64,000 bases of DNA from Roseitalea porphyridii (GCF_004331955.1 NZ_CP036532.1:620001-684000); one strand, 5' to 3'. Numbered from the stretch's first letter, positions 45,379 through 56,150 are shown. Numbers and translations are program-made. Notes: a model not told the origin generated them from the letters alone.

Positions 45379-45393
45379 ATATTCCGGAAGACC

Positions 45394-46035
45394 GTGACGC
45401 CGAACCAAGCCGACTGGCCACCGATCACCGACGACGAACCCCGCTTGGTCACCGAGACCGGGGTGGATGCGCGCGTCGCCGCCCGGATCGAGCCGGTGAT
45501 GAACGCCGAAGGGTTCCGGCTGGTGCGCGTGCGCCTGTCCGGCCAGAACGGCGCGACGCTGCAGATCATGGCCGAGCGGGCCGACGGCACGATGACCGTC
45601 GAGGACTGCGAGGCGCTCAGCCGCATGATCTCGCCGATCCTCGACGTCGACGATCCGATCGACCGCGCCTATCATCTCGAAGTGTCCTCGCCGGGCATCG
45701 ACAGGCCGCTCGTGCGCCGGTCCGACTTCGCCCGCTGGCGCGGCCACATCGCGAAGGTGGAGACGTCCGTTCTGGTGGGCGGCCGCAAGCGGTTCCGCGG
45801 CACGATCACCGATGTCGACGATCAGGCCGTGACGCTGTTCCGCGACCAGCCCTCGATGGGTGACGAGAACACCAACCAGATCCCGTTCAACGCGATCGCC
45901 GATGCACGGCTGATCCTGACCGACGATCTGATCCGCGCCTCGCTGAAGGCGGACAAGGCGGCCCGCGCCGCGCGCGGCCTTGAAGACGAATTCGACGAAT
46001 TCTCCGGCGAAGGGCCGGACCCGGAAGTATCCTAA
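45394..46035 (+). CDS. rimP: Ribosome maturation factor RimP
   Basis: This 213-residue factor assists 30S assembly. The N-terminal domain includes [27 protein letters not shown] and the signature [20 protein letters not shown]. The C-terminal SH3-like domain ([20 protein letters not shown]) is extended by an acidic tail. The start is taken as the GTG at 45394, preceded by GGAAGA. An ATG at 45352 would lie inside the terminator hairpin and is rejected. nusA follows after 11 bases, as usual. Confidence 0.94.
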   Translation: MTPNQADWPPITDDEPRLVTETGVDARVAARIEPVMNAEGFRLVRVRLSGQNGATLQIMAERADGTMTVEDCEALSRMISPILDVDDPIDRAYHLEVSSPGIDRPLVRRSDFARWRGHIAKVETSVLVGGRKRFRGTITDVDDQAVTLFRDQPSMGDENTNQIPFNAIADARLILTDDLIRASLKADKAARAARGLEDEFDEFSGEGPDPEVS

Positions 46036-46046
46036 GGGAGACGAAC

Positions 46047-47684
46047 ATGGCCGTCAGTGCAAACAAGCTCGAACTGCTGCAGATCGCCGACGCGGTCGCG
46101 CGCGAAAAGCTGATCGACAAGGACATCGTGATCGGCGCGATGGCCGACGCGATCCAGAAGGCCGCCAAGTCGCGCTACGGGCAGGAGACCAATGTGCGCG
46201 CCGACATCAACGCCAAGACCGGCGAGATCAAGCTGCAGCGGCTGATGGAAGTGGTCGAGGAGGTCGAGAACCCCGACAACCAGATCGCGCTCGAAGAGGC
46301 GCGCGCCAAGAACCCGGACGCCCAGTTCGGCGACTTCATCGCCGAGCCGCTGCCGCCGCTCGACTTCGGCCGCATCGCGGCGCAGTCGGCCAAGCAGGTC
46401 ATCGTCCAGAAGGTGCGCGAGGCCGAGCGCGACAAGCAGTACGAGGAGTTCAAGGACCGGGTCGGCGAGATCGTCAACGGCACGGTCAAGCGGGTCGAAT
46501 ATGGCAACGTCATCGTCGATCTGGGCCGCGGCGAGGGCATCATCCGCCGCGACGAACTGATCCCGCGCGAGATGTACCGCTACGGCGACCGGGTGCGCGC
46601 CTACATCTACGACGTGCGCCGCGAGCAGCGTGGTCCCCAGATCTTCCTGTCGCGCACCCATCCGCAGTTCATGGCCAAGCTCTTCCAGATGGAAGTGCCC
46701 GAAATCTATGACGGCATCATCGAGATCAAATCGGTCGCCCGCGACCCCGGCTCGCGCGCCAAGATCGCCGTGATCTCCAACGATTCCTCGATCGACCCGG
46801 TCGGCGCCTGCGTCGGCATGCGCGGCAGCCGCGTGCAGGCCGTCGTCGGCGAACTGCAGGGCGAGAAGATCGACATCATCCCCTGGCAGCCCGATGCAGC
46901 CTCCTTCATCGTCAACGCGCTGCAGCCGGCCCAGGTGGTCAAGGTCGTGCTCGACGAGGATGCCGAGCGCATCGAGGTGGTGGTGCCCGACGAGCAGCTT
47001 TCGCTGGCCATCGGCCGCCGCGGCCAGAACGTCCGGCTTGCCTCGCAACTGACCGGCTGGGACATCGACATCCTCACCGAGGACGAGGAATCGGCCCGTC
47101 GTCAGAAGGAATTCACCGAACGCACCCAGCTGTTCATGGACGCGCTCGACGTCGACGAGATGGTCGGCCAGGTGCTGGCCTCCGAGGGCTTTTCCTCGAT
47201 CGAGGAAGTGGCCTTCGTGGACTCCGAGGAAGTCTCCTCGATCGAGGGCTTCGACGAGGAGACCGCCGAGGAGATCCAGGCCCGCGCCCGCGAGCATCTC
47301 GACCGGATCGAGGCCGAAAACGATGCCAAGCGCAAGGAACTGGGCGTCGCCGACGAAATCCGCGAGGTCCCCGGCGTGACCACCGCCATGATGGTCGCGC
47401 TCGGCAAGGACGACATCAAGTCGCTCGAGGACTTCGCCGGCTGCGCGGTGGATGATCTGGTCGGCTGGCGCGAGCGCGTCGACGGCGAGACCAAGATCTA
47501 CGAGGGCACGTTCACGCCGTTCGGCACGACCCGTGCGGAGGCCGAGGAAATGGTCCTGTCGGCGCGCCTGGCGGTCGGCTGGATCACCGAGGAGGACCTT
47601 GCCGCCGAATATGCCGAGGAAGTCGAGGAGGGTGCCGAGGGCGAAGCCGCCGAGGCCCCGACCACCGAAGGAGCTCCGGCGTAA
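46047..47684 (+). CDS. nusA: Transcription termination/antitermination factor NusA
   Basis: This 545-residue RNA polymerase-binding protein affects pausing, termination and antitermination. It has an N-terminal domain ([20 protein letters not shown]), an S1 domain ([20 protein letters not shown]) and two KH domains ([19 protein letters not shown] and [19 protein letters not shown]). Acidic C-terminal repeats with helix-hairpin-helix character follow, as in alphaproteobacterial NusA. An acidic stretch of Glu and Ala ends the protein. Confidence 0.97.
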   Translation: MAVSANKLELLQIADAVAREKLIDKDIVIGAMADAIQKAAKSRYGQETNVRADINAKTGEIKLQRLMEVVEEVENPDNQIALEEARAKNPDAQFGDFIAEPLPPLDFGRIAAQSAKQVIVQKVREAERDKQYEEFKDRVGEIVNGTVKRVEYGNVIVDLGRGEGIIRRDELIPREMYRYGDRVRAYIYDVRREQRGPQIFLSRTHPQFMAKLFQMEVPEIYDGIIEIKSVARDPGSRAKIAVISNDSSIDPVGACVGMRGSRVQAVVGELQGEKIDIIPWQPDAASFIVNALQPAQVVKVVLDEDAERIEVVVPDEQLSLAIGRRGQNVRLASQLTGWDIDILTEDEESARRQKEFTERTQLFMDALDVDEMVGQVLASEGFSSIEEVAFVDSEEVSSIEGFDEETAEEIQARAREHLDRIEAENDAKRKELGVADEIREVPGVTTAMMVALGKDDIKSLEDFAGCAVDDLVGWRERVDGETKIYEGTFTPFGTTRAEAEEMVLSARLAVGWITEEDLAAEYAEEVEEGAEGEAAEAPTTEGAPA

Positions 47685-47712
47685 GCCGGGGTTCGGGAGA
47701 TGGCTCTCCGGC

Positions 47713-48417
47713 ATGGTGCAGGACGCGGCGGACAGCGCGATGAACGATCGCCGATGCATCGTCACGGGCGAGAGCGCCGATCCTGACGGGCTGATCCGGT
47801 TCGTCGCCGGGCCCGACGGCATCGTCGTGCCCGACCTCAAGCGCTCGCTGCCCGGTCGCGGCTGTTGGGTTTCGGCCCGCCGTTCCTATATTGAGAAGGC
47901 CGCCGCCAGGAACCTGTTCTCCCGGGCGCTCCGGCGCAAGGTGACGGTCCCCGACGATTTGGCGGGGATGGTCGATGCGCTCCTGACGCGGCAGACGACC
48001 GGCGCGCTCGCCATGGCCCGCAAGGCCGGCGATCTCGTCTCCGGCGCGATGCAGGTGGACAAGACCCTGCGCGCGGGCCGCGCGATCGCGCTCTTGCACG
48101 CCGGTGAGGCCGCCGCCGACGGGGTGCGCAAGCTGGACCAGGCACGGCGTGCCACGGTGCATCTGGGTGGGTCCGATGTGCCGGTCTTCATGCTCCTGAG
48201 CGCCGAACAAATGGGTTTGGCATTCGGGGGTGGTAATGTAATACATGCAGCCGTGCTTGACGGCAGGGGTGGCCATGCCGCATTGCGGCGGCTCGAAGCA
48301 CTGCGCGACTACAGGACTGGTTCGGATGGGCGCCCGCGGGCGGCGGGCGCGGACACCGGTCATTTGGCTGTAGCTGCCGGCGGGCATGGGACCGCGAAGG
48401 AAACGGATCAGGAATGA
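47713..48417 (+). CDS. YlxR-domain (DUF448) RNA-binding protein with L7Ae-like C-terminus
   Basis: This 234-residue protein combines an N-terminal YlxR domain ([38 protein letters not shown]) with a C-terminal L30e/L7Ae-like domain ([20 protein letters not shown]). That fusion is normal between nusA and infB in alphaproteobacteria. It is believed to bind RNA and help translation or RNase P function, but a role in this group is not established. The start may be the ATG at 47713 or 47740 (MNDRRC). The stop overlaps the infB start by four bases. Confidence 0.87.
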   Translation: MVQDAADSAMNDRRCIVTGESADPDGLIRFVAGPDGIVVPDLKRSLPGRGCWVSARRSYIEKAAARNLFSRALRRKVTVPDDLAGMVDALLTRQTTGALAMARKAGDLVSGAMQVDKTLRAGRAIALLHAGEAAADGVRKLDQARRATVHLGGSDVPVFMLLSAEQMGLAFGGGNVIHAAVLDGRGGHAALRRLEALRDYRTGSDGRPRAAGADTGHLAVAAGGHGTAKETDQE

Positions 48418-50960
48418 GTGATACGACATCGGACGACAAGAAGACGGCTGGCCGCACGCTTTCGCTGAGACGCGACGGCGGCAAGGGCACCGTGCGCCAG
48501 AAGATGGGCGGCGGACGCACCAACACCGTTGTCGTCGAGACCCGCAAGCGCAAGTTCACCAAGCCGGCGGAGAAGCCGGCTTCGGGCTCGCTTGCCGGTG
48601 GTCTGAAGCCGCGCGCGCGCCCCGCGCCCGAGACACCCGAACCGTCCGCCGAAAAGCCCGCCGAGTCCGCCGATCGCGGCGGTGCCGTGCTCAAGGAGCT
48701 TTCCCAGAGCGAGATCGACGCGCGCCGGCGTGCCCTTGAGCAGGCCAAGGCCCGCGAGGCCGAGGACCGCGAGAAGTTCCATGCCGACGAACAGCGTCGC
48801 AAGGAAGAACTCGAGCGTGCCGAGCGTGAACGCATCGAGCGCGAGGAAGCCGAAAAGGCCGAGCAGGCACGCCTGGCGGCCGAAGCCGAAGCCAAGGCGC
48901 AGGCCGCGCTGAAGGCGGAACAGGAAGGCGCCCGCCGTGCGCCCGAAAAGCCGGCCGCCGACGCCCAGCGCGACGACGAGCAGGGCGACCGGCGTGGCGG
49001 TGCGGCGAAACGCCCGTCCAAGGCCGATGCCGCCCCCAAGCCGTCACGCGGGCGCGAGGACAACCGGCGTCGCGGCAAGCTGACGCTCGCCAACGTGACC
49101 GGCGACGGCGAAGGCCGCGCGCGTTCGCTGTCGGCGATGCGCCGCCGCCAGGAGAAGATCAAGCGCGCCCAGATGGGCTCGTCGGAGCCGCGCGAGAAGA
49201 TTTCGCGCGAGGTCACCCTGCCCGAGACGATCACCATCCAGGAACTGGCTCAGCGCATGACCGAACGGGCCGTCGACGTGGTCAAGTTCATGATGAAGCA
49301 GGGCCAGATGATGAAGCCCGGCGACCTGATCGACGCCGATACCGCCGAACTGATCGCCGAGGAATTCGGCCACACGGTCAAGCGCGTCTCGGAATCCGAC
49401 GTCGAGGAGGGCATCTTCAACATCGAGGACAAGCCCGAGGACCTCAAGGGTCGTCCGCCCGTTGTCACCATCATGGGCCACGTCGACCACGGCAAGACGT
49501 CGCTGCTCGACGCGATCCGCAACGCCAACGTGGTCTCCGGCGAGGCCGGCGGCATCACCCAGCACATCGGTGCCTATCAGGTGGAAAAGGACGGCCAGAG
49601 GGTCACCTTCCTCGACACACCCGGCCACGCGGCCTTCACCGCCATGCGCGCACGCGGCGCGCAGGCGACCGACATCGCCATTCTGGTGGTGGCGGCCGAC
49701 GACAGCGTGATGCCACAGACCATCGAGTCCATCAATCACATCAAGGCGGCCGGCGTGCCGATGATCGTGGCGATCAACAAGATCGACAAGCCCGACGCCG
49801 ATGCCAGCAAGGTGCGCACCGAACTGCTGCAGCACGAGGTGTTCGTTGAATCGATGGGCGGCGAAACCCAGGATGTCGAGGTCTCCGCGCTCAAGGGCAC
49901 CAATCTCGACGGCCTGCTCGACGCCATCCTGCTGCAGGCCGAAATCCTCGAGCTGAAGGCCAATCCGGACCGCACCGCCGAGGGCGTCGTGGTCGAAGCC
50001 AAGCTCGACAAGGGCCGCGGCGCGGTCGCGACCGTGCTCGTGCAGGCCGGCACGCTGCGCACCGGCGACATCGTCGTCGCCGGTGACGAGTGGGGCAAGG
50101 TGCGCGCGATCATCAGTGATCGCGGCGATCAGCTCGCCGAGGCCGAACCGTCCCTGCCGGTCGAGATTCTCGGGCTGAACGGGACCCCGCAGGCCGGCGA
50201 CAAGGTCGCCGTGGTCGACAGCGAGGCGCGCGCCCGCGAGATCTCCGAGTACCGCCAGCGCAAGGCGCGCGAGATCGCCGTGGCCCGCCAGGCCGGCGCG
50301 CGCGGCTCGCTCGAGCAGATGATGGCGGCCGCCCAGGCCAGCGAGACGGCCGAATTCCCGCTCGTCATCAAGGGCGACGTTCAGGGCTCGGTCGAGGCGA
50401 TCCTCGGCGCGCTCGAAAAGCTGGGCACCGACGAGGTGCAGGCGCGGATCGTCCATTCGGGCGCCGGCGGCATCACCGAGACCGATGTCTCGCTCGCCGA
50501 ATCCACCGGCGCGGCGATCATGGGCTTCAACGTGCGCGCCAACAAGCAGGCCCGCACCCTGGCCGAACAGTCCGGCGTCGAGATCCGCTACTACAACATC
50601 ATCTACAACCTGCTCGATGATGTGAAGGCGGCGATGGAGGGCCTGCTGTCGCCCGAACGCCGCGAGACCTTCCTCGGCAATGCCGAGATCCTCGAAGTGT
50701 TCAACATCACCAAGGTCGGCAAGGTCGCCGGGTGCCAGGTCACCGAGGGCAAGGTGGAGCGCGGCGCTGGCGTGCGCCTGATCCGCGACAACGTCGTCAT
50801 CCACGAAGGCAAGCTGAAGACGCTCAAGCGCTTCAAGGACGAGGTCAGCGAAGTGCCCGTCGGCCAGGAATGCGGCATGGCATTCGAGAACTACGAGGAC
50901 ATCCGCGCCGGCGACGTGATCGAGTGCTTCCGCGTCGAGGAAGTCGCCCGGACGCTTTAG
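48414..50960 (+). CDS. infB: Translation initiation factor IF-2
   Basis: This 848-residue GTPase brings fMet-tRNA to the 30S subunit. A long charged N-terminal region, rich in Glu, Arg and Ala (about residues 90-260) and probably helical, precedes the G domain. The G motifs are [15 protein letters not shown] (G1), [12 protein letters not shown] (G2), [13 protein letters not shown] (G3), [11 protein letters not shown] (G4) and VSALKGTN (G5). Domains II to IV end in [12 protein letters not shown]. All are intact. The alphaproteobacterial form is usually 830-1000 residues. Confidence 0.97.
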   Translation: MSDTTSDDKKTAGRTLSLRRDGGKGTVRQKMGGGRTNTVVVETRKRKFTKPAEKPASGSLAGGLKPRARPAPETPEPSAEKPAESADRGGAVLKELSQSEIDARRRALEQAKAREAEDREKFHADEQRRKEELERAERERIEREEAEKAEQARLAAEAEAKAQAALKAEQEGARRAPEKPAADAQRDDEQGDRRGGAAKRPSKADAAPKPSRGREDNRRRGKLTLANVTGDGEGRARSLSAMRRRQEKIKRAQMGSSEPREKISREVTLPETITIQELAQRMTERAVDVVKFMMKQGQMMKPGDLIDADTAELIAEEFGHTVKRVSESDVEEGIFNIEDKPEDLKGRPPVVTIMGHVDHGKTSLLDAIRNANVVSGEAGGITQHIGAYQVEKDGQRVTFLDTPGHAAFTAMRARGAQATDIAILVVAADDSVMPQTIESINHIKAAGVPMIVAINKIDKPDADASKVRTELLQHEVFVESMGGETQDVEVSALKGTNLDGLLDAILLQAEILELKANPDRTAEGVVVEAKLDKGRGAVATVLVQAGTLRTGDIVVAGDEWGKVRAIISDRGDQLAEAEPSLPVEILGLNGTPQAGDKVAVVDSEARAREISEYRQRKAREIAVARQAGARGSLEQMMAAAQASETAEFPLVIKGDVQGSVEAILGALEKLGTDEVQARIVHSGAGGITETDVSLAESTGAAIMGFNVRANKQARTLAEQSGVEIRYYNIIYNLLDDVKAAMEGLLSPERRETFLGNAEILEVFNITKVGKVAGCQVTEGKVERGAGVRLIRDNVVIHEGKLKTLKRFKDEVSEVPVGQECGMAFENYEDIRAGDVIECFRVEEVARTL

Positions 50961-50969
50961 GAGCTGCTC

Positions 50970-52283
50970 ATGCTGGCTCGTGCCAAAGCAGTGGCGCAGC
51001 GGCTTGTTGTCACCGCCGCCACGACGGCCTCGCTTGCGGGGTTTGCTCATGCGCAGTCCGATACCGCCGATGTCCAGGCGCTTTCGGCTGCCTATTTCGG
51101 TGCATCGACGCAGACCGGGCGGTCAGACGCCTTCGCCGAGATCACCCGTCTTGCAGAAGACGACAACGCGGCCCGGTTTGTTCTGGGCAGCGCGCAGTTC
51201 TTCGCTGCGATCGAGAACCTCGCACAGGGGCTTCACCGGCACGGCATGCGCAGCGGCGGGACTATGGTGATGTTGTTCCGCTTGCCGCTTCCGCCCAATC
51301 CCGATCCAGAGCCCCTCGATTACGAAGCGTTCCGGCAGTTGCTGGAGACGTTTCATGCCGACCTCGATCTTGCCCGGGCCACGCTCTCGACGGTCGAACC
51401 GGATGTGGGCTTCAAGATCGTCTCCGACATGCAGCAAACGAGACTGAACCTGACCGGTGCCGAGGTCATCCCGCCCGAGGCCAACCTGAAGGCGGTCGCG
51501 CTGGCGCTGCGGATGCTGCGGGGCAATGCCGGTGAAGCGCAGCTCGTGTTCGCCTATGACAATGCCGACGCGATCTGGCTTGAGGGCTATGCCAATCTGC
51601 TGATGGCGCATCTCGACTTCGTTTTGGCGCATGATTTCAGGCGCGCGTTCGAGACGACCATGCACGCGGCCTTCCCCGACGCCGACCTGCCGCTTGCCGG
51701 CTACCTGGTGCCGGAACAAGAGGGCGGCCAGGACCCCTGGTCAGACGGCCGGATCTTCGACCTCGTCGCGCTGCTGCATCTGATCGACTTTGAGGTCATT
51801 GCGCCCGAGCGGCGCGCGGCGGTTCGCACGCGCCTTCTGGACGTGATCGAACTGAGCCGTGCGAACTGGGCCGCGATCGGCGCGGAGACCGACGCCGACC
51901 GCGAATGGCTGCCCGGTCCACAGCAGGGAGGAAGCCACCCGGTGGAGGGCGTTGTCGTCACGGCTGAGGCGGCCGAGGCCTGGTTGGAGGCGCTCGACCT
52001 CTTCGAGGCAGTGCTGCAGGGTGAGCTTCTTGTCCCGCACTTCCGACTGTCCACCTCTCGCGCGGCAGCCGATATTGCGCGAAACGAGGGCGTCGGGTTC
52101 GGTCTGGACATGCGCGCCTTCTTCGAGCGCGGCGACCGGTTCGACCTTGTTCTTCTTCTCACCGGCTCTGCTCTGATCCCCTATGCGCGGAACGGTGATG
52201 TCATCGACATGGAGGAATGGCAGCAGACCCGCAGGGCACTGGGCCGGCGCGGCCTCTTCGGTTCCGCTGTGTGGTTCAACTGA
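50970..52283 (+). CDS. Uncharacterised exported protein between infB and rbfA
   Basis: I do not recognise this 437-residue protein as a characterised family. It begins with a signal peptide (basic start, hydrophobic [16 protein letters not shown], probable cleavage before Gln 29). The mature part is mostly alpha-helical in appearance, with no membrane span and no catalytic motif I can name. Distinct segments are [20 protein letters not shown] and [20 protein letters not shown]. It starts only 9 bases after the infB stop and ends 7 bases before rbfA, so it is probably co-transcribed with translation genes despite being exported. Its third codon positions look less GC-biased than its neighbours, a visual impression that hints at later insertion. 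Confidence 0.75.
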   Translation: MLARAKAVAQRLVVTAATTASLAGFAHAQSDTADVQALSAAYFGASTQTGRSDAFAEITRLAEDDNAARFVLGSAQFFAAIENLAQGLHRHGMRSGGTMVMLFRLPLPPNPDPEPLDYEAFRQLLETFHADLDLARATLSTVEPDVGFKIVSDMQQTRLNLTGAEVIPPEANLKAVALALRMLRGNAGEAQLVFAYDNADAIWLEGYANLLMAHLDFVLAHDFRRAFETTMHAAFPDADLPLAGYLVPEQEGGQDPWSDGRIFDLVALLHLIDFEVIAPERRAAVRTRLLDVIELSRANWAAIGAETDADREWLPGPQQGGSHPVEGVVVTAEAAEAWLEALDLFEAVLQGELLVPHFRLSTSRAAADIARNEGVGFGLDMRAFFERGDRFDLVLLLTGSALIPYARNGDVIDMEEWQQTRRALGRRGLFGSAVWFN

Positions 52284-52290
52284 GGGCGTT

Positions 52291-52677
52291 ATGGCAGGTT
52301 CCGCTCCCACCCAACGTCAGCTTCGCGTCGGCGAACATGTGCGTCATGCCCTGACCGGCCTGCTGCAGCGCGGCGAGATCGCCGATCCCGATCTGGACGG
52401 CGTGGTCGTCTCGGTCAACGAGGTGCGCATGTCGCCCGACCTGAGGATCGCGACCGCCTATGTCACCGCGCTCGGCCGCGACGACCAGCAACCCATCGTC
52501 AAGGCGCTGGCCCGAAATGCCCGGTTCATCCGGGGCCGGCTGTCGCCCGAGCTTGGCCAGATGAAGTTCATGCCCGAGTTCCGCTTCCGCGCCGACACGA
52601 GCTTCGACAATTTCGACCGCGTCGACGCGCTGCTCAGATCGCCCGCCGTGGCGCGGGATCTCGATGATGATGAGTGA
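52291..52677 (+). CDS. rbfA: 30S ribosome-binding factor RbfA
   Basis: This 128-residue cold-shock factor helps 16S rRNA maturation. The KH-like fold is seen in [40 protein letters not shown] and the C-terminal [20 protein letters not shown]. The ATG at 52291 gives the normal length. It precedes an HNH-type gene by 6 bases instead of lying directly before truB. Confidence 0.94.
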   Translation: MAGSAPTQRQLRVGEHVRHALTGLLQRGEIADPDLDGVVVSVNEVRMSPDLRIATAYVTALGRDDQQPIVKALARNARFIRGRLSPELGQMKFMPEFRFRADTSFDNFDRVDALLRSPAVARDLDDDE

Positions 52678-52683
52678 GCCGGC

Positions 52684-53025
52684 ATGGCGCGCCGCGACCG
52701 CACCGTGCAGGGGCCCTTCAGCGGCAGTGCCGGCACGCGCAGGGCCGAGCGGGTGTCCGGCGGCTGCTGGCTTTGCGGCCGGCCGCTCGGACGCAGGGTC
52801 CAGTGGCATCACCCGGTCCCGAAGAGCCGCGGCGGCCGCGACACGGTGCCGATACACCCGATCTGCCACGCCACCCTTCATGCAAACCTGTCCAACCGGG
52901 CGCTCGCCGATATCGGTTGGAACGTGGAGCGGTTGCGGTGCCAGCCGGACATAGCGACCTTCCTGCGCTGGATCGCCGGCAAGCCGCCCGACTTCCACGC
53001 ACCGACCCGCCGCGCGCGGCCCTGA
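52684..53025 (+). CDS. Small HNH-nuclease-like protein
   Basis: This 113-residue protein shows an HNH-type zinc motif: a CWLCGRPL Cys pair, then VQWHHPVPKSRGGRDTVPIH and PICHATLHANLS, giving the His-His, Arg/Asp and downstream Cys/His of HNH folds. Such stand-alone domains occur in nucleases, restriction-related proteins and proteins of unknown role. It sits between rbfA and truB, 6 bases after rbfA and 39 before truB, so it is probably expressed with them. Whether it has nuclease activity, or RNA as target, is not known. Confidence 0.8.
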   Translation: MARRDRTVQGPFSGSAGTRRAERVSGGCWLCGRPLGRRVQWHHPVPKSRGGRDTVPIHPICHATLHANLSNRALADIGWNVERLRCQPDIATFLRWIAGKPPDFHAPTRRARP

Positions 53026-53064
53026 AACCTTGTCCATGAACCAACCCTCCGCGACGTTCCGACC

Positions 53065-54003
53065 ATGAGCCGCCAACGCAAGAAGAAGGGCCGCGCCGTC
53101 TCCGGCTGGCTGGTCCTGGACAAGCCGCTCGAGATGGGCTCGACCCAGGCCGTCTCGAAGGTCAAATGGCTGTTCGGTGCGCAGAAGGCCGGACACGCCG
53201 GCACGCTCGACCCGCTCGCCACCGGCATCCTGCCGATCGCGCTGGGCGAGGCCACCAAGACCGTGCCCTACGTGATGGACGGCACCAAGGCTTACAGGTT
53301 CTCGGTCCGCTGGGGCGCGCAGACCACGACCGACGACGCCGAGGGCGAAACGGTGGCGCGATCGGACGACCGGCCTTCGCGCGAGGCGGTCGAGGCGATC
53401 CTGCCGGACTTCGTCGGCAAGGTCCGCCAGACCCCGCCGCAATTCTCCGCCGTCAAGGTCGATGGCGAGCGGGCCTATGCGCTGGCCCGGCAGGGCGAGG
53501 AAGCCGCGATCGCCGAGCGCGAGGTGGAGATCGACACGCTCGCGATCGTCGCCCATGACGATCAGACGACCAGCTTCGACGTCGAATGCGGCAAGGGCAC
53601 CTATGTGCGCGCGCTCGCCCGCGACATGGGCCGTGTGCTCGGCTGCTTCGGCCATGTGGCGGCGCTGCGGCGCACCTTCGTCGAGCCGTTCGACGAGGAG
53701 GATGTGGTCACGCTCGACGAACTGAGCGCGGCCGCCGGGGAGGCGGGAGACGGGGAAGGCGCGCGCCATGCCGCGCTCGATGCGTTTCTTCTCGACACGG
53801 GCGAGGCGATGGAGGGGTTCCCCCGCGTCGATCTGGGCGACGAGCAGGCGCAGAAGGTCAGGCTCGGCAATCCGGCCCTGTTGCGCGGGCGCGACGCACC
53901 GGTCGCCGAGGACGAGGCCTGCGCCTTCCACAAGGACCGGCTCCTGGCGATCGGCGAGATCGCCCGGGGCGCGTTCCGGCCCAAGCGCGTCTTCAGGCTT
54001 TGA
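53065..54003 (+). CDS. truB: tRNA pseudouridine(55) synthase TruB
   Basis: This 312-residue enzyme makes pseudouridine 55 in the T-loop. The catalytic Asp lies in [20 protein letters not shown]. The conserved [20 protein letters not shown] and [19 protein letters not shown] are present, with a C-terminal PUA-like extension. Basic N-terminal residues precede the core. The next genes toward rpsO are an aldehyde dehydrogenase and an acetyltransferase, not the usual direct neighbour. Confidence 0.95.
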   Translation: MSRQRKKKGRAVSGWLVLDKPLEMGSTQAVSKVKWLFGAQKAGHAGTLDPLATGILPIALGEATKTVPYVMDGTKAYRFSVRWGAQTTTDDAEGETVARSDDRPSREAVEAILPDFVGKVRQTPPQFSAVKVDGERAYALARQGEEAAIAEREVEIDTLAIVAHDDQTTSFDVECGKGTYVRALARDMGRVLGCFGHVAALRRTFVEPFDEEDVVTLDELSAAAGEAGDGEGARHAALDAFLLDTGEAMEGFPRVDLGDEQAQKVRLGNPALLRGRDAPVAEDEACAFHKDRLLAIGEIARGAFRPKRVFRL

Positions 54004-54096
54004 GACCGTGACAAGAATCGTGCCCGGCGGCGATTGCATTCGCCGCGCCGGCGCGCCAAGGATTCGCTCAAACCCCCATTCCGACCGGAGTATCCG

Positions 54097-55527
54097 ATGA
54101 TCGAAAAACGCCAGTTCTACATCGATGGCAAGTGGGTCGATCCGACCCAGCCGAACGATTGCGACGTCCACGATCCGGCGACCGAAGAGGCATGCGCGGT
54201 GATTTCGCTCGGCACCGCCGCCGATGTCGACCGCGCCGTCGTGGCCGCGCGCGCCGCATTCCCGCGCTGGGCGGCGACGCCGCTCGCCGAGCGGCGGGCC
54301 CTGCTCGAAAAGCTCGGCGAGGTGATGAAGCGCCGCCATGACGATCTGGCCGAGGCGATCTCGCTGGAGATGGGCGCGCCGATCGATTTCGCCAGGGGCG
54401 AGCAGGTGGGGGCGGGGCCCTGGCACCTGAAGGGCTTCCTGAAGGCGATGGACGAATTCGCCTGGGAGGAGAAATTCACCGACCGCGAGACGATCGTGCG
54501 CGAACCGGTCGGCGTGGTCGGGCTGATCACGCCATGGAACTGGCCGATCAACCAGATCGCGCTGAAGGTCATTCCGGCGGTCGCCGCCGGTTGCACCTGC
54601 GTGCTCAAGCCCTCCGAGATCGCGCCCCTGTCGGCGCTGGTCTGGGCCGAGTTGATGGACGAGGCCGGCTTCCCCGCAGGCGTGTTCAACCTGATTAACG
54701 GCGACGGACCGACCGTCGGCGAAGCCATGTCCAACCATCCGGGCATCGACATGATGAGCTTCACCGGCTCGACGCGGGCCGGCAGCGCGGTGATGCGCGG
54801 GGCGGCCGGCTCGATCAAGCGCGTCACGCTCGAACTCGGCGGCAAATCGCCGAACATCGTCTTCGCCGACGCCGATCTGCAGAAGGCGGTCAGGCGCGGC
54901 GTGACCGCGATGATGGAGAACACCGGCCAGTCCTGCAACGCGCCCTCGCGCATGATCGTCGAGCAGGATGTCTACGAGGAGGCGGTAGGCCTGGCCAAAG
55001 ATGTCACCGAGAGCATCACTGTCGGCAATCCGCGCGAGGCCGGCGACCATATCGGCCCGCTCGTCTCGGCCGCCCAGTTCGACAAGGTCCAGGGCCTGAT
55101 CGAGACCGGCATCGCCGAGGGCGCCCGGATCGTCGCCGGCGGGCCCGGCCGTCCCGAGGGCTTCAATCGCGGCTGGTATGCAAGGCCGACCGTCTTCGCC
55201 GACGTGAGCAACGACATGACCATCGCCCGCGAGGAGATCTTCGGGCCGGTCCTGTCGATGATCCCGTTCTCGGGCGGCGAGGACGAGGCGGTCGCGATCG
55301 CCAACGACACGCCCTACGGTCTTGCCGCCTATCTGTGGACCGGCGACGCCGAAAGGGGCGACCGCGTCGGCCGCCGGCTGCGTGCAGGGATGGTGCGCGT
55401 CAACGGGGCGGGCCTTTCGGCCGGCCATCCGTTCGGCGGCTACAAGCAGTCCGGCAATGGCCGCGAGGGCGGCGTGTGGGGCCTTGAGGACTTCACCGAG
55501 GTCAAGGTGCTCAGCCAGCGCTACTGA
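54097..55527 (+). CDS. NAD(P)-dependent aldehyde dehydrogenase
   Basis: This 476-residue ALDH-superfamily enzyme oxidises an aldehyde to an acid. The Rossmann and active-site motifs are VGLITPWNWPINQIALKVIP, FTGSTRAG, the catalytic Glu in TLELGGKSPNIVF and the catalytic Cys in NTGQSCNAPSRM. The C-terminal FGGYKQSGNGREGG is typical. The start at 54097 (MIEKRQFYIDGK) has a modest ribosome site. The family resembles stand-alone ALDHs of broad specificity, and I cannot name the substrate. It is an insertion in the truB-rpsO interval. Confidence 0.88.
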   Translation: MIEKRQFYIDGKWVDPTQPNDCDVHDPATEEACAVISLGTAADVDRAVVAARAAFPRWAATPLAERRALLEKLGEVMKRRHDDLAEAISLEMGAPIDFARGEQVGAGPWHLKGFLKAMDEFAWEEKFTDRETIVREPVGVVGLITPWNWPINQIALKVIPAVAAGCTCVLKPSEIAPLSALVWAELMDEAGFPAGVFNLINGDGPTVGEAMSNHPGIDMMSFTGSTRAGSAVMRGAAGSIKRVTLELGGKSPNIVFADADLQKAVRRGVTAMMENTGQSCNAPSRMIVEQDVYEEAVGLAKDVTESITVGNPREAGDHIGPLVSAAQFDKVQGLIETGIAEGARIVAGGPGRPEGFNRGWYARPTVFADVSNDMTIAREEIFGPVLSMIPFSGGEDEAVAIANDTPYGLAAYLWTGDAERGDRVGRRLRAGMVRVNGAGLSAGHPFGGYKQSGNGREGGVWGLEDFTEVKVLSQRY

Positions 55528-55544
55528 CCGGCAGGCCAGATGCG

Positions 55545-56012
55545 ATGACCGCGATCGACATCCGCACCGATGATCTGCGTGGCCCCGAGATCGCCGCGCT
55601 TCTGACGCGGCATCTCGACCACATGTTCGCGGTCACGCCGGCCGGCAGTGTCTACGCGCTCGATCTGGACGCGCTGCGGGTGCCGGCCATCACCTTCTGG
55701 AGCGCGTGGATCGACGGCGGACTGGTCGGCTGCATCGCCCTGAAGGACCTCGGCGGCGGCCATGGCGAGATCAAGTCGGCGCACACGGTCGAACAGATGC
55801 GCGGCAGGGGCATCGGCCGGGCGCTGGTCGCCCATCTGATCGACCAGGCGCGGGCGCGCGGCATGACAAGGCTGAGCCTTGAGACGGGACAGACCGACCA
55901 TTTCCGGCCGGCCCAGGAACTCTACCGCCGCTTCGGGTTCGTCGAATGCGGCCCGTTCGGCGACTATGGCCCCGACCCGCACTCCTACTTCATGACGCGG
56001 ACACTGGACTGA
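55545..56012 (+). CDS. GNAT-family N-acetyltransferase (YsnE-like)
   Basis: This 155-residue acetyltransferase has the acetyl-CoA motif VEQMRGRGIGRALVAHLIDQ and then LSLETGQTDHFRPAQELYRR and FVECGPFGDYGPDPHSYFM. The last two motifs are typical of the YsnE/PhnO-like group. The substrate is unknown. It follows the aldehyde dehydrogenase by 17 bases and probably shares its transcript. It ends 12 bases before the rpsO promoter candidate. Confidence 0.85.
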   Translation: MTAIDIRTDDLRGPEIAALLTRHLDHMFAVTPAGSVYALDLDALRVPAITFWSAWIDGGLVGCIALKDLGGGHGEIKSAHTVEQMRGRGIGRALVAHLIDQARARGMTRLSLETGQTDHFRPAQELYRRFGFVECGPFGDYGPDPHSYFMTRTLD

Positions 56013-56023
56013 ATGAAACAGGT

Positions 56024-56052
56024 TTGCGTTTCCTTGCCTTTTCCACTATAGC
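56024..56052 (+). promoter_or_regulatory. Candidate rpsO promoter
   Basis: TTGCGT (56024-56029) and TATAGC (56047-56052) are separated by 17 bp. The leader would run about 90 bases to the rpsO ATG at 56151. That is long enough for S15 autoregulation, known in E. coli but not visible here by sequence alone. Confidence 0.5.
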
Positions 56053-56150
56053 GCCGCCAGCGCCGCCGTTCTCGGCCGCGCCCTTGGCCCTTGCTGGACG
56101 ACATCCCGGCAATGGGCGTCCCAATCCTCCCGATCAAGAAAGGAAGTCCG

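Noticed and set aside
45206-45393. tRNA or small RNA gene before rimP, as metY in E. coli
   Set aside because: No cloverleaf arms or T-loop consensus were seen; the only structure is the terminator-like hairpin.
52276-55428. Minus-strand open frame of 1050 codons opposite rbfA, truB and the aldehyde dehydrogenase
   Set aside because: The opposite strand carries four well-supported genes; the frame is open only because of the codon bias of those genes.
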